From Amycolatopsis sp. NBRC 101858 (lineage in GTDB: Bacteria > Actinomycetota > Actinomycetes > Mycobacteriales > Pseudonocardiaceae): a stretch of DNA of 64,000 nt. The stretch spans positions 412,558 to 476,557 of the forward strand of contig NZ_BSTD01000004.1 in NCBI RefSeq assembly GCF_030269325.1, in the 5' to 3' direction. The position numbers and the translations under genes are program-made. Shown here piece after piece: positions 35,042-43,124 of the stretch. Position 1 is the stretch's first letter. Each line of letters starts with the position of its first letter. The notes below the pieces were generated by a model. The model saw only the letters and a program-made list of their open reading frames with translations, did no database searches and had not been told where the DNA came from.

Positions 35042-36115
35042 TCACGGGCGGACCACCGTGAGCGCGAACCGCGGCCGGCCGCTCGCCGCGTGGTCGAGCG
35101 CGCCGGCGATGTCGTCGAGACCGAACTCCGTCACGGTGAACTGATCGAGGTCCAGCAACCCGGACCGGGCGAGGGCGATCATGCTCGCGTTCGCCGTCCG
35201 CGGCTGCATCCACTGGCCGCGCACCGTGACGCTGTTGCGCATGAGCCACGGGTAGGGCAGCGCGAGGTCGTCGCCGCCGAGCATGCCGACCCCGCCCATC
35301 AGCACGATCCGGCCGTACTCGCGGACCGCCATCGCCGCGGCGCGCACGGGCGCGGTGCTCGCCGACGGCGGCAGCAGGTCGAGGACGACGTCGATCGGCG
35401 CGCCGGCCGCTTCCCGCAGCCGGACGGTGTCGCCGTCGCCGGTGAGCCGCACCGTGCGGACCCGGCTGCCGAACCGCCGCTCGAGGTCGTCCAGCGCCGC
35501 CTCGTTCCGGCCCGGCGCCACGACGCACGCCGCGCCCATGGCGAGCGCGACCGCGACCCCGGCGCTGCCGAAGTTCCCGGTGGCGCCGCTGACCAGCACG
35601 GTCTCGCCGGGGCGCAGCTCGGCCGCGAGCAGGCCGCCGTAGGGCACGAGACACAGCGTGAGCGCGGTCCACCGGCCGGCGTCGGCCGGGTCGAGCGGCC
35701 CGAGCGGGATCGCGTTCTCGGTCGGGATGCGGAGCTGTTCGGCGTACGCGCCGTGGCCGAAGTGGCGCTGGAGGAACAGACCGCCTTCGCCCCGCCCGCT
35801 CAGCCCTTGCAGCGTGATGTCCGGGGTGCGGGCGTCGTCGCGCGAACGGATCACCGGATCGCACAGCACCCAGTCGCCGGGGGCCAGGCGAGTCGCGTCC
35901 GGGCCGGTTTCGCGCACCCGGCCGATCGCGCCGGCGCCGGGGACGACCGGCAGCGTCAGCTGGTAGTTCCGCTCGCCGCGGAACACCTCCGCCGCGTAGG
36001 GCAGCACGGGCGCGGCGACGACGTCGACCAGCACTTCGCCGGTGCCGAGCGTCGGCGCGGGGATTTCGTGCACGGCCAGTGGTTTGCCGAATTCTTCGAG
36101 GACAGCGGCTTTCAT
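35042..36115 (-). CDS. MDR-family (zinc-independent quinone-reductase-like) alcohol dehydrogenase
   Basis: A 357-residue medium-chain reductase. MKAAVLEEFGKPLAVHEIPAP is the typical GroES-domain start and GETVLVSGATGNFGSAGVAVALAMGA the cofactor-binding fold. The zinc-binding Cys/His set of true alcohol dehydrogenases is absent (PVVPGAGAIGRV), so it is probably an NADPH enone/quinone reductase. The ATG at 36115 separates it from a longer artefactual frame. Divergent from an XRE regulator. Confidence 0.8.
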   Translation of the reverse strand: MKAAVLEEFGKPLAVHEIPAPTLGTGEVLVDVVAAPVLPYAAEVFRGERNYQLTLPVVPGAGAIGRVRETGPDATRLAPGDWVLCDPVIRSRDDARTPDITLQGLSGRGEGGLFLQRHFGHGAYAEQLRIPTENAIPLGPLDPADAGRWTALTLCLVPYGGLLAAELRPGETVLVSGATGNFGSAGVAVALAMGAACVVAPGRNEAALDDLERRFGSRVRTVRLTGDGDTVRLREAAGAPIDVVLDLLPPSASTAPVRAAAMAVREYGRIVLMGGVGMLGGDDLALPYPWLMRNSVTVRGQWMQPRTANASMIALARSGLLDLDQFTVTEFGLDDIAGALDHAASGRPRFALTVVRP

Positions 36116-36196
36116 GTCCCCATCGTCGGGAAGATCGGGGATGGCATCCAGGCCTGGTATCATCCTGGGACTACCGAGTGCCACCCGGAGGTCGTC

Positions 36197-36976
36197 ATGC
36201 CCGAAGCGGCCCGTGCCGGGCTGGGGGAGTTCCTGCGGTCGCGGCGCGAGCGGCTGAGCCCGGCGGCGCTCGGGCTCCCGGACCGCCGCCGGCGCCGGAC
36301 GCCGGGCCTGCGTCGCGAAGAGGTCGCCGAGCTGGCCGGCATCGGCGTCGACTGGTACGTCCGGCTCGAGCAGGGCCGCACGGTCAGCCCGTCGTCCGCG
36401 ACGGTCGAGGCGCTCGCGGGCGCCCTGCGGCTGGACGACGCCGAGCGCGCCCACCTGCGGGCCCTGGCCCGGAACCCGGCGCGGACCCCGTTCGGCCGTG
36501 AGCGCGTGCCCGAAGCCACCCGCCGGCTCGTCGAGGGCCTGAGCGAGCCCGCGTACGTGACGGGCCGCCGCTGGGACGTGCTGGCCTGGAACCGCGCGGC
36601 GGCCGAGCTCTTCACCGACTTCGCCGCGGTGCCGGAAGCGGACCGGAACGTCCTGGTCTTCCTGCTGCTCGGCGAGGGCGGCCGGCGGCTGTTCGGCGCG
36701 GGCTGGGCCGCGCAGGCCGAGCACGCGGTGGCGCAGTTCCGCGCCGCGCACGACCTGTGGGCCGGCGACCCGGCGTTCACCGGGCTGGCGGCGCGGCTGC
36801 GGTCGGGCTGCCCGGAGTTCGCGACGTGGTGGGACCGGCACGACGTCGGCCGGAACGGCCCCGGCCGGAAGACGTTGTTCCGGCCGGGGCCGGTGGAGTT
36901 CGACTACGCGACCTTCCAGGCCGTCGAAGACCCGGAGCTGCGCCTGACGATCTACGCGCCCACCAGCGGCAAGTAG
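36197..36976 (+). CDS. XRE-family regulator with MmyB-like domain
   Basis: A 259-residue regulator: HTH (RTPGLRREEVAELAGIGVDWY followed by VRLEQGR) and C-terminal domain with RRWDVLAWNRAAAELFTDF and the late HDVGRNGPGRKTLFRPGPVEFDY. GGAGG six bases before the ATG. A perfect palindrome CCAGGCCTGG (36148-36157) in the gap to the divergent reductase gene is a possible operator. It overlaps the convergent TetR gene by 25 bases. Confidence 0.85.
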   Translation: MPEAARAGLGEFLRSRRERLSPAALGLPDRRRRRTPGLRREEVAELAGIGVDWYVRLEQGRTVSPSSATVEALAGALRLDDAERAHLRALARNPARTPFGRERVPEATRRLVEGLSEPAYVTGRRWDVLAWNRAAAELFTDFAAVPEADRNVLVFLLLGEGGRRLFGAGWAAQAEHAVAQFRAAHDLWAGDPAFTGLAARLRSGCPEFATWWDRHDVGRNGPGRKTLFRPGPVEFDYATFQAVEDPELRLTIYAPTSGK

Positions 36977-37530
36977 ACCTCGTCGACGATCTCCACGAGC
37001 ACGGCGTCGTCCACTGTGGTCAGTCCGCGCGTGAGCAGTTCGTTGCGCAGCAGCACGAGCGCCACGGTGGCGACGCGCGGGTGCCGGGCTCCGGGCCGCG
37101 CCTCGCCGCGTGCGACGGCCCGCTCGACGATCTCGAGCCAGATCTTCGCGCCCCCCTCGGCGGCCTGTTCGTACAACTGCTCCCGCAGCTCCGGCTCGTC
37201 ACCGACGCCGGTCAGGAGGCCGCGCAGGATCCGGGCGGCGGGGGAGGACTGGCCGCAGTTGATCGCGCGCAACGCGGCCAGCGCGTCTTCGCGGAGGTCG
37301 CTGGTGTCGGGTGGCTTGCGGGTGTCCTCGGCCAGGTGGCGGTAGGCGGCGACGCCGAGCGCGGCGCGGTTCGGCCAGCGGCGGTAGATCGCGTTCTTGT
37401 TGGTGCCGGCCCGCTGCGCGACCCGTTCCATGGTGAGGCCGGGGTAGCCGGTCTCGGCGAGCTCCTCCGCGGCGGCGCGCAGGATCGCGTCTTCCAGCTC
37501 GGCACCGCGGCGGCGGGTCTTCTCGGGCAT
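36952..37530 (-). CDS. TetR-family repressor of the divergent TIM-barrel-like gene
   Basis: A 192-residue TetR-type regulator (LTMERVAQRAGTNKNAIYRRW) with a long predicted effector domain. It starts 17 bases from a 30-bp operator whose 13-bp arms match perfectly, and on the other side of which lies an uncharacterised gene. This is the clearest single operator in the window. Confidence 0.9.
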   Translation of the reverse strand: MPEKTRRRGAELEDAILRAAAEELAETGYPGLTMERVAQRAGTNKNAIYRRWPNRAALGVAAYRHLAEDTRKPPDTSDLREDALAALRAINCGQSSPAARILRGLLTGVGDEPELREQLYEQAAEGGAKIWLEIVERAVARGEARPGARHPRVATVALVLLRNELLTRGLTTVDDAVLVEIVDEVYLPLVGA

Positions 37531-37547
37531 GTGCCGCAGTGTACCGC

Positions 37548-37577
37548 TTTAGGGTACGGTACGGACCGTACCCTAAA
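37548..37577. promoter_or_regulatory. High-symmetry TetR operator
   Basis: TTTAGGGTACGGT-ACGG-ACCGTACCCTAAA: arms of 13 bases are perfect inverted repeats around a 4-base centre. It lies between the TetR start and the GTG of the next gene, ending 13 bases before that GTG. Confidence 0.85.
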
Positions 37578-37590
37578 TTCCGGAGGAACC

Positions 37591-38586
37591 GTGCGAGCCA
37601 AGGGCATCGGCTACGACACCGGCTTGGAGCGCGACGGGCGGTTCAACCGCCCGTTCGACCCGGACCTGGTCCGCCGCGAGCTGACGATCATCCGCGACGA
37701 CCTGCACTGCACGGCGGTGCGGCTGATCGGCACCGACCTCGACCGGCTCGAGCACGCGGCCCGGGAGGCGGCCGCGCTCGGGCTGGAGGTGTGGTTCTCG
37801 CCGTTCCCCTGGGATCGCACCCAGGAGGAGATCCTCGCGCTGCTCGCCGACGGCGCGTCGCGAGCCGAACGGCTCCGGCAGGCGGGTGCCGAGATCGTGT
37901 TCGTGACCGGCGCCGAGCTGAGCCTGTTCAACCACGGTTTCCTGCCGGGGGACGGGATCGAGGAACGGCTCGCCGGGCTGCTGGCGTCCCGGGAGCTCAT
38001 TTCCGGGTTGTCGAAGCAGGTCAACGCATTCCTGGCGCGGGCGGTCGCGGCGGTCCGCGAGCGGTTCGGCGGCCGCGTGACGTACGCGGCGATTCCGCTG
38101 GAGCGGGTGGACTGGGAGCCGTTCGACATCATCTCGGTGGACGCGCACCGCTCGAAGGAGGTCGCGCACATCTACCGCGAGGGCGTCCGCACGCTGGTGG
38201 CGTCGGGCAAGCCGGTGGCGATCACGGAGTTCGGCGTGACGCCGTATCGAGGTGCGGCCGATCTGGGGGCCCGCTGCGGCGAAATCGTGGAGTACGAAGA
38301 CGAGATTCCGGTGCGGCTGAAGGGCGAGTACGTCCGCGACGAGGAGGAGCAGGCACGGTACTTCCGCGAGCTGCTGGAGATCTTCACGACGGAGGGCGTC
38401 GACGCGGCTTTCGCGTGCACGTTCGTTTGCTACGGGCTGGTGCACCGGGCCGACCCGCGGGCGGACCTGGACATGGCGAGCTGGGGCGTGGTGAAGGTGC
38501 TGGAAGACGGTCCGGGGGAGACGTACGGGGACGTGCCCTGGGAACCGAAGGCGGCGTTCGGCGCCCTGGCGGACTGCTACGCCTGA
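37591..38586 (+). CDS. Uncharacterised TIM-barrel-like protein (sometimes labelled abortive infection protein)
   Basis: A 331-residue cytoplasmic protein with no signal peptide. GTG start with CGGAGG five bases upstream. Alternating beta/alpha pattern: LHCTAVRLIG, GLEVWFSPFPW, EIVFVTGAELSLF (E109), VTYAAIPLERVDWEPFDIISVDAHRS, KPVAITEFGVTPYRGAADLG (E213). The two strand-end Glu residues are placed as in clan GH-A glycosidases. Homologues in actinomycetes are often called abortive phage infection proteins; I know of no evidence for that. Tight TetR control suggests an inducible, small-molecule-linked role. Confidence 0.6.
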   Translation: MRAKGIGYDTGLERDGRFNRPFDPDLVRRELTIIRDDLHCTAVRLIGTDLDRLEHAAREAAALGLEVWFSPFPWDRTQEEILALLADGASRAERLRQAGAEIVFVTGAELSLFNHGFLPGDGIEERLAGLLASRELISGLSKQVNAFLARAVAAVRERFGGRVTYAAIPLERVDWEPFDIISVDAHRSKEVAHIYREGVRTLVASGKPVAITEFGVTPYRGAADLGARCGEIVEYEDEIPVRLKGEYVRDEEEQARYFRELLEIFTTEGVDAAFACTFVCYGLVHRADPRADLDMASWGVVKVLEDGPGETYGDVPWEPKAAFGALADCYA

Positions 38587-39302
38587 GCCAGGAACGCCAC
38601 CATCGCCGCGGTCAGTTCCGGGCTCGACATCGCCGTGAAGTGGGTGCCCGGGACCCGCTCGAAGCGGCCGTCCGGCAGGGCGGCGGCCAGCGCGTCCGCC
38701 GTCGCGTGGCCGTCGTCTTCGGTGCCGACGAGCACCAAAGTCGGTGTGGGGATCCGGTCCAGGCCGTCGGTCGGGACGTGCGTGCCGAGCACGTGCCGCA
38801 GCGCGACCGGGTCGCCGCCGGCCTGCCGGAGCCAGTACGCCGGCGACCCGGGCTCCACGGGCTCGCCGTCGATCAGGGCCGTCAGCGCGCGGTGGTAGCC
38901 GCTCGTGCGGGGCGTCGCCCGCTGCACGGCGTCCAGGCCCTGGCCCGCCACGACCGCGCGGCCCGGACGGGCGCCGCGGGCCAGGAGGCGCAGGACCACC
39001 CGGCCGCCGTACGAATAGCCGCCGAGGTCGTAGTCGTCGAGGCCGAGGTGGGCGAGCAACGCGAGACCGTCGTCGGCGAGGACGTCGGGAGGGTAGGCCG
39101 CCGGGTCGTGGGGACGGGCGCTCTCGCCGTGGCCGCGCAGGTCCGGGAGGATCACCCGGTGCCCGTGGGCGGCGAGGGAAGCCGCCGGGCCGAGCCAGTC
39201 GCGGCCGGTGCCGGTGAAGCCGTGGAACAGCACCAGCGGCCGGCCCTCGCCGACCTCGCGATAGGCGAGGTCCCAGCCGTCGTGACTCCGGAAATGCGGC
39301 AT
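38577..39302 (-). CDS. Alpha/beta-hydrolase
   Basis: A 241-residue hydrolase: oxyanion HGFTGTGRDW, nucleophile elbow GYSYGGRVVLRLLA, a late acid region LVLVGTEDDG and catalytic His in VPGTHFTAMSSPEL. MenH-like in size and layout, but no menaquinone genes are near, so an esterase or lactonase is equally possible. Overlaps the upstream convergent gene by 10 bases. Confidence 0.8.
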   Translation of the reverse strand: MPHFRSHDGWDLAYREVGEGRPLVLFHGFTGTGRDWLGPAASLAAHGHRVILPDLRGHGESARPHDPAAYPPDVLADDGLALLAHLGLDDYDLGGYSYGGRVVLRLLARGARPGRAVVAGQGLDAVQRATPRTSGYHRALTALIDGEPVEPGSPAYWLRQAGGDPVALRHVLGTHVPTDGLDRIPTPTLVLVGTEDDGHATADALAAALPDGRFERVPGTHFTAMSSPELTAAMVAFLAQA

Positions 39303-39483
39303 GGGGCCAGCTTAACCATCAGATGAATCACCGACCAATTAGGGGGACATCTTGCCAATCGGCCCCGGAAAGCGCTAACTTCGTCCTGCCAGACATCGGA
39401 TGTCCAGCCCGAATCGCCGGGTCCGTCCGCCGACCGATGTGCACCCCCTGCCGAACTGATCGTCAGGAAAGGACACACCGACG

Positions 39484-40260
39484 ATGCCGAAAATCTCCCG
39501 CCGGATGGCCCTCGTGCTCGCCGTCCCGCTCATGCTGTGCACCGCGCTGCCCGCCCAAGCGGCTCCGCTGTGGCACCCCGACCCCGCCACCGACGGCCTC
39601 AAGGCCTTCGAGGGCATCGAAGCCGACCGCGGCAACCACCACCCGGACCGCAAGTACGTCGTGGTCGAGGGCGACCACTACCGCTTCAACATCTGGAAGG
39701 ACGACCGCGACACCACCGGCGGCGGCGACCGCCAGCGCACCGAGTCCAAGGGCATGGTCCAGGGCGGCACGGCGCTCAAGATGCACGACGGCGAGACCTG
39801 GACGCTCTCCTACGAGATGTACATCCCGGGCACGCTGCACGGCACCAGCAAGTTCACCCACATCTTCCAGACCAAGACCCCGTCCACCAACGGCGGCCCG
39901 TGGGTGACGTTGGACCTGACCCGCAGTGGCAGCAAGGAGATGCTCAACGCCCGCGCGTACGCCAACTCGGGGTCGCCGAGCATCGCGGCCACCGACCTCT
40001 CGCCCCTGCGGGACAAGTGGATCACCATCGAATGGACCTTCACGCCGGGCTCGAAGGGCAAGGCGTCGTGCGTCATCCGCAACGGCACCGGTTCCGGCGC
40101 GCCGGTCGCCGCGCAGGGCAGCATGTCGAGCGTGAACATCCCCGACCAGGGCGACTACGTCCGCCCGAAGTGGGGGATCTACCGCTCGGTCCAGAGCGCG
40201 TCGTCCGACATCCTGGACACCTACCTGCTGTTCCGGAACTACACGGCCGCGCGCAAGTAG
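39484..40260 (+). CDS. Secreted polysaccharide lyase-like protein (heparin lyase I / jelly-roll type)
   Basis: A 258-residue secreted protein. Signal peptide ISRRMALVLAVPLMLCTALPA-QA; mature part beta-rich with KYVVVEGDHYRFNIWKDD, RQRTESKGM, WTLSYEMYIPG, FTHIFQTKTP, and WGIYRSVQSASS near the end. These resemble the concanavalin-like fold of polysaccharide lyases. Exact family and substrate (a uronic-acid polymer is likely) are not certain. AGCGCTAAC at 39371-39379 upstream resembles half of the LacI-type operator seen elsewhere in the window. Confidence 0.7.
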   Translation: MPKISRRMALVLAVPLMLCTALPAQAAPLWHPDPATDGLKAFEGIEADRGNHHPDRKYVVVEGDHYRFNIWKDDRDTTGGGDRQRTESKGMVQGGTALKMHDGETWTLSYEMYIPGTLHGTSKFTHIFQTKTPSTNGGPWVTLDLTRSGSKEMLNARAYANSGSPSIAATDLSPLRDKWITIEWTFTPGSKGKASCVIRNGTGSGAPVAAQGSMSSVNIPDQGDYVRPKWGIYRSVQSASSDILDTYLLFRNYTAARK

Positions 40261-40348
40261 CCGATCCACGCCCCGATCGGAGTACGCCCGTTCGCCGGGT
40301 TCGCCTGTTTCGTGGCGGTGGACCCGCTGCCGGGGTGACACTGGCGCC

Positions 40349-41623
40349 ATGAAGGTCGTCGACGGGTACTACGGCACACGCCACCCGTCGACGACCGCGC
40401 GCTACGACGCGCCACCCCCGCTGCGACGCGGTCCGGTGCTGGTCACGGCCGCTTTCGCCGCGCTCGGCGGCGCCCTGATCCCGGCTGCCTCGCTGGCCGC
40501 GCTCTGGCGGGTCTGGCAGTTCTACGCCATGTTGTTCGGCCTGTTCGCCGCGGTCGAGTTCGTCGCGTTCGTCGCCGTGCTCGGGTGGCCGACCCGCAAG
40601 ACCGCCCGGGCCGGGGCGTTCGTCGCGGCCGCGAGCCTCGCGCTGTGGGTGGCGAGCCGGCCGCTGGGGCTGCTCAGGCGGTTCGATCCCTGGCAGCCGG
40701 CGGACACCGTCGTCGGCTTCACCGACTACGCCGCGGCCGCGCTGCAGGTCATCGCCGTCTTCGGCTTCCTGGTCGTGGCGCGGCGGCGAGCGCACCCGCG
40801 GCCGTCGACGGCGCGGCGCGTGTCGGCGTGGATCGTGCTGTTCCCGGTGCTGCTGCTGGTGCTCGCGACCGGCGCGGCGGGCACGGTCGCGGCCGGCGAC
40901 AACGTCTCCGGCACGACGGCTTCGACGCTGCTCGACGGCAGCACGGTCGAATACTGCCGCCCGGACGGCGTCCCGCTGCTCATGGACCTCACGCGCCCGC
41001 GTCCGGACGCCCGGGGCGCCCCGGTGGCGCTCTTCCTGCACGGCGGCGGGCTCGTCTCCGGCAACCGCAAGCCGGCCGGCCCGGGCGCGCTGCTCGCCGG
41101 GTCGCGGCTCGCACCGCTGCGCGACGCCCTGACGGCGCGCGGATTCGCCGTCGCCTCGATCGACTACCGCCTCGCACCCGCGGCGCGCTGGCCGGCGCCC
41201 CTGGCCGACGCGAGGTGCGCGGTCCGCTTCCTGAAGGCCAACGCGACGGCGCTGAACGTCGACCCGGCGCGCATCGCGGCCGTGGGGACGGGCACCGGCG
41301 GCACGCTGGCGTCGCTGCTCGGCGTGGCCGGGGAGCCGGACAGCGCGGTCCGCGCGGTGGCGGCCCTGGACGCGCCTGCCGAGTTCGCCTTCACGGGCCA
41401 GGACCCGCTCACCCGGGCATCGATCCTGCTGGCACTGGGCCGCGACCCGGCAACGCTGCGCGCGGCGAGCCCGCTGGCGTACGCGGGGACGGGCGCACCC
41501 CCGTTCCTGCTCGAGGGCGGCCGCAAGTCGGCGGAGCTGGCGGACCACCTGCGCACGGCGGGCATCCCGGTGACGACCGGCGGCGATCCGGCCGGCTTCC
41601 TGGCTGCCACCCTGCGATCATGA
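40349..41623 (+). CDS. Membrane-anchored alpha/beta-hydrolase homologue, probably catalytically dead
   Basis: A 424-residue protein: four to five N-terminal helices (about 30-175) then an extracytoplasmic alpha/beta-hydrolase domain. The oxyanion motif LFLHGGGLVSGNRK and SIDYRLAPAARWPAPLADARCAVRFLK are as in HSL/BD-FAE esterases. But the nucleophile elbow normally GDSAGG reads VGTGTGGTLA (Ser replaced by Gly), and the C-terminal catalytic His region reads TTGGDPAGFLAAT. It probably binds rather than cleaves. It overlaps the next small gene by 4 bases. Confidence 0.75.
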   Translation: MKVVDGYYGTRHPSTTARYDAPPPLRRGPVLVTAAFAALGGALIPAASLAALWRVWQFYAMLFGLFAAVEFVAFVAVLGWPTRKTARAGAFVAAASLALWVASRPLGLLRRFDPWQPADTVVGFTDYAAAALQVIAVFGFLVVARRRAHPRPSTARRVSAWIVLFPVLLLVLATGAAGTVAAGDNVSGTTASTLLDGSTVEYCRPDGVPLLMDLTRPRPDARGAPVALFLHGGGLVSGNRKPAGPGALLAGSRLAPLRDALTARGFAVASIDYRLAPAARWPAPLADARCAVRFLKANATALNVDPARIAAVGTGTGGTLASLLGVAGEPDSAVRAVAALDAPAEFAFTGQDPLTRASILLALGRDPATLRAASPLAYAGTGAPPFLLEGGRKSAELADHLRTAGIPVTTGGDPAGFLAATLRS

Positions 41624-41781
41624 CGACGAACGGCCCGGCCCGCGCCAAGATCCGGTGGCTGCTGACCCCCGACATCGAACCGGAGTCGTACGTCCCGGTA
41701 GACCGGACCGGCCCCGTCTCGGGCCGCCACTACGTCGTCGTCGACTGCTTCGACCGGCCGTTCGAGGACTACCGCACCTGA
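41620..41781 (+). CDS. 53-residue protein of unknown function
   Basis: ATG overlaps the stop of the hydrolase-like gene (ATGA). Contains AKIRWLLTPDIEPESYVPV and RHYVVVDCFDRPFEDYRT: one Cys and several aromatic residues near the C-terminus. No family recognised. Tight coupling and normal codon use support it. It lies 26 bases upstream of the 22-codon ORF. Confidence 0.55.
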   Translation: MTTNGPARAKIRWLLTPDIEPESYVPVDRTGPVSGRHYVVVDCFDRPFEDYRT

Positions 41782-41807
41782 CCCCGCCCGTGCGGTAGCT
41801 TGGCAGC

Positions 41808-41876
41808 ATGAGCGGACAGGCACTCGTGGCGCCGATCTTCGGCGACCACTCCTACCGCTGCGACTTCTACGGTTGA
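41808..41876 (+). CDS. 22-codon micro-ORF ending RCDFYG, ahead of the SAH-hydrolase-like gene
   Basis: ATG preceded by TAGCTT at 41796-41801, six bases before the start, the spacing of a leaderless actinobacterial transcript. The peptide begins MSGQALVAPIFGDHSY and ends RCDFYG before TGA. Its stop codon lies inside an 8-bp inverted repeat. Too short to judge by codon bias. It may be a leader peptide regulating the next gene, or a precursor peptide modified by it. Confidence 0.5.
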   Translation: MSGQALVAPIFGDHSYRCDFYG

Positions 41877-41911
41877 CCGATCCCGCTCCGGGTCCTTTTT
41901 TCTTCAACCGT
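41869..41911 (+). promoter_or_regulatory. Inverted repeat spanning micro-ORF stop and next ribosome site
   Basis: ACGGTTGA (41869-41876) pairs perfectly with TCAACCGT (41904-41911). The loop contains a smaller GC-rich segment followed by TTTTTT (41895-41901 region), unusual in this genome. The ribosome site AAGGAAAG comes immediately after. Translation through the micro-ORF could open or close this structure, as in attenuation. Confidence 0.5.
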
Positions 41912-41921
41912 AAGGAAAGTC

Positions 41922-43061
41922 ATGTCTTCATCCCTCCACGCCGGAACCAGCTGGGCGCTCAAGCACATGCCGCTGACCGCGGCCGCCGTCGAGGAGACCG
42001 CGCCGGTGCTCGCCGGCCGGCGCCTGGCGATGTGCCTGCACGTCGAGCCCAAGACGGCGGCCCTGGTCACCCTGCTGGCCGGTGCCGGTGTCGAGATCAC
42101 GCTGACCGGCTCGCCCGGCACCACCCACGACGACGTCGCCGACGCGCTGCGGGCGCTCGACGTGCGGGTGCACACCCGCCGCGCCGACGACGACGCCGCG
42201 CACGCCCGGAACGTCGCGAAGGTCCTCGAGTGCGAGCCGGACCTCACGCTCGACAACGGCGCCGACCTCACGCTGTCGCTGCTGCGATCCGGCACGCCCG
42301 CGGGCTACCTCGGCGGCACCGAGGAGACGACCACCGGCGGCCTGCGGCTGCGCGAGGCGCGCGTGCGCCACCCGGTCGTCGTCATCAACGACTCGCGGCT
42401 GAAGCTGCTGGTGGAGAACGAGTTCGGGGTCGGCCAGAGCGTCGTGCAGGGATTCCTCAACGCCACCAACCTGATGGTGCCGGGCCTGCGCGCGACGGTG
42501 CTCGGCTACGGGCCGTGCGGCAAGGGCGTCGCGGACACCCTGGCGCGCCTCGGCGCGCGGGTCGCGGTGTGCGACACCGACCCGATGCGCGCGCTCCAGG
42601 CCATTTTGGACGGTCACCGGGTCGGCTCCCCGGCCGAGGTCCTGTCCGGCGCGCAGGCGGTCTTCACCGCGACGGGCGCCCCGGGCGTCGTCGGCGCCGC
42701 GGAGCTGGCGGCCCTGCCCGACGGCGCCCTGATCGCCGGAGTCGGGCACTTCGCGTGGGAGATCGACGCGGCCGCTCTCCGGGCGGCAACCGTCCGCACG
42801 GTCGACTACGGCGAACCGGGCCGCCGGGTCGGGCACGTGCAGGCCGACGGCCGCGAGATCGTCATCCTCGACCAGGGCCGGATGCTCAACCTGACGGCGG
42901 CGAACGGGAACTCGATCCAGGCCATGGACCTGGGGCTGACGCTGCAGGTCCGCAGCCTGGCGGCGGTGGCCGCGGGCGGGCTGGCCGCCGAGGTCCAGCC
43001 GGTCCCGCCACCGCTGGAGCACCGGATAGCCACCGACCTGGTGGCACGGCTGCTCGCTTGA
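41922..43061 (+). CDS. Divergent adenosylhomocysteinase-like NAD-binding protein
   Basis: A 379-residue SAH-hydrolase relative, shorter than the usual 430-490. Family parts retained: LDNGADLTLSL, GGTEETTTGG, NDSRLKLLVENEFG, NAD loop VLGYGPCGKGVADTLARLG and VGHFAWEID. Altered parts: the Asp of the KxxFDN pocket is Glu (LVEN), the substrate-loop TGHPSF is replaced by ANGNSIQ, and the C-terminal KPDHYRY tail is missing. A true AhcY role is therefore doubtful; it may act on a modified nucleoside or peptide-linked substrate. AAGGAAAG precedes the ATG. Confidence 0.75.
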   Translation: MSSSLHAGTSWALKHMPLTAAAVEETAPVLAGRRLAMCLHVEPKTAALVTLLAGAGVEITLTGSPGTTHDDVADALRALDVRVHTRRADDDAAHARNVAKVLECEPDLTLDNGADLTLSLLRSGTPAGYLGGTEETTTGGLRLREARVRHPVVVINDSRLKLLVENEFGVGQSVVQGFLNATNLMVPGLRATVLGYGPCGKGVADTLARLGARVAVCDTDPMRALQAILDGHRVGSPAEVLSGAQAVFTATGAPGVVGAAELAALPDGALIAGVGHFAWEIDAAALRAATVRTVDYGEPGRRVGHVQADGREIVILDQGRMLNLTAANGNSIQAMDLGLTLQVRSLAAVAAGGLAAEVQPVPPPLEHRIATDLVARLLA

Positions 43062-43088
43062 CCTGGAGCGCGCTCCAGGCTCTAGCGT
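43058..43088 (+). promoter_or_regulatory. MerR-family-type promoter with 19-bp spacer
   Basis: TTGACC (43058-43063) and TAGCGT (43083-43088) are 19 bases apart. The spacer region holds the perfect 18-bp palindrome CCTGGAGCGCGCTCCAGG (43062-43079). An overlong spacer with a central dyad is diagnostic of MerR-type activation. No MerR gene lies in the window. Confidence 0.8.
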
Positions 43089-43124
43089 GAGGGGCACGCC
43101 GACCGCACGTCAGGAGAACGTTTC

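Noticed and set aside
37591..38586. Phage-defence (abortive infection) function
   Set aside because: No Abi-family motif, toxin domain or neighbouring defence gene is present. The label seems inherited rather than evidenced.
41808..41876. Micro-ORF as a classical cysteine or amino-acid attenuator
   Set aside because: It has a single Cys codon and no run of one amino acid, so simple starvation-type attenuation is not supported, though other leader functions remain possible.
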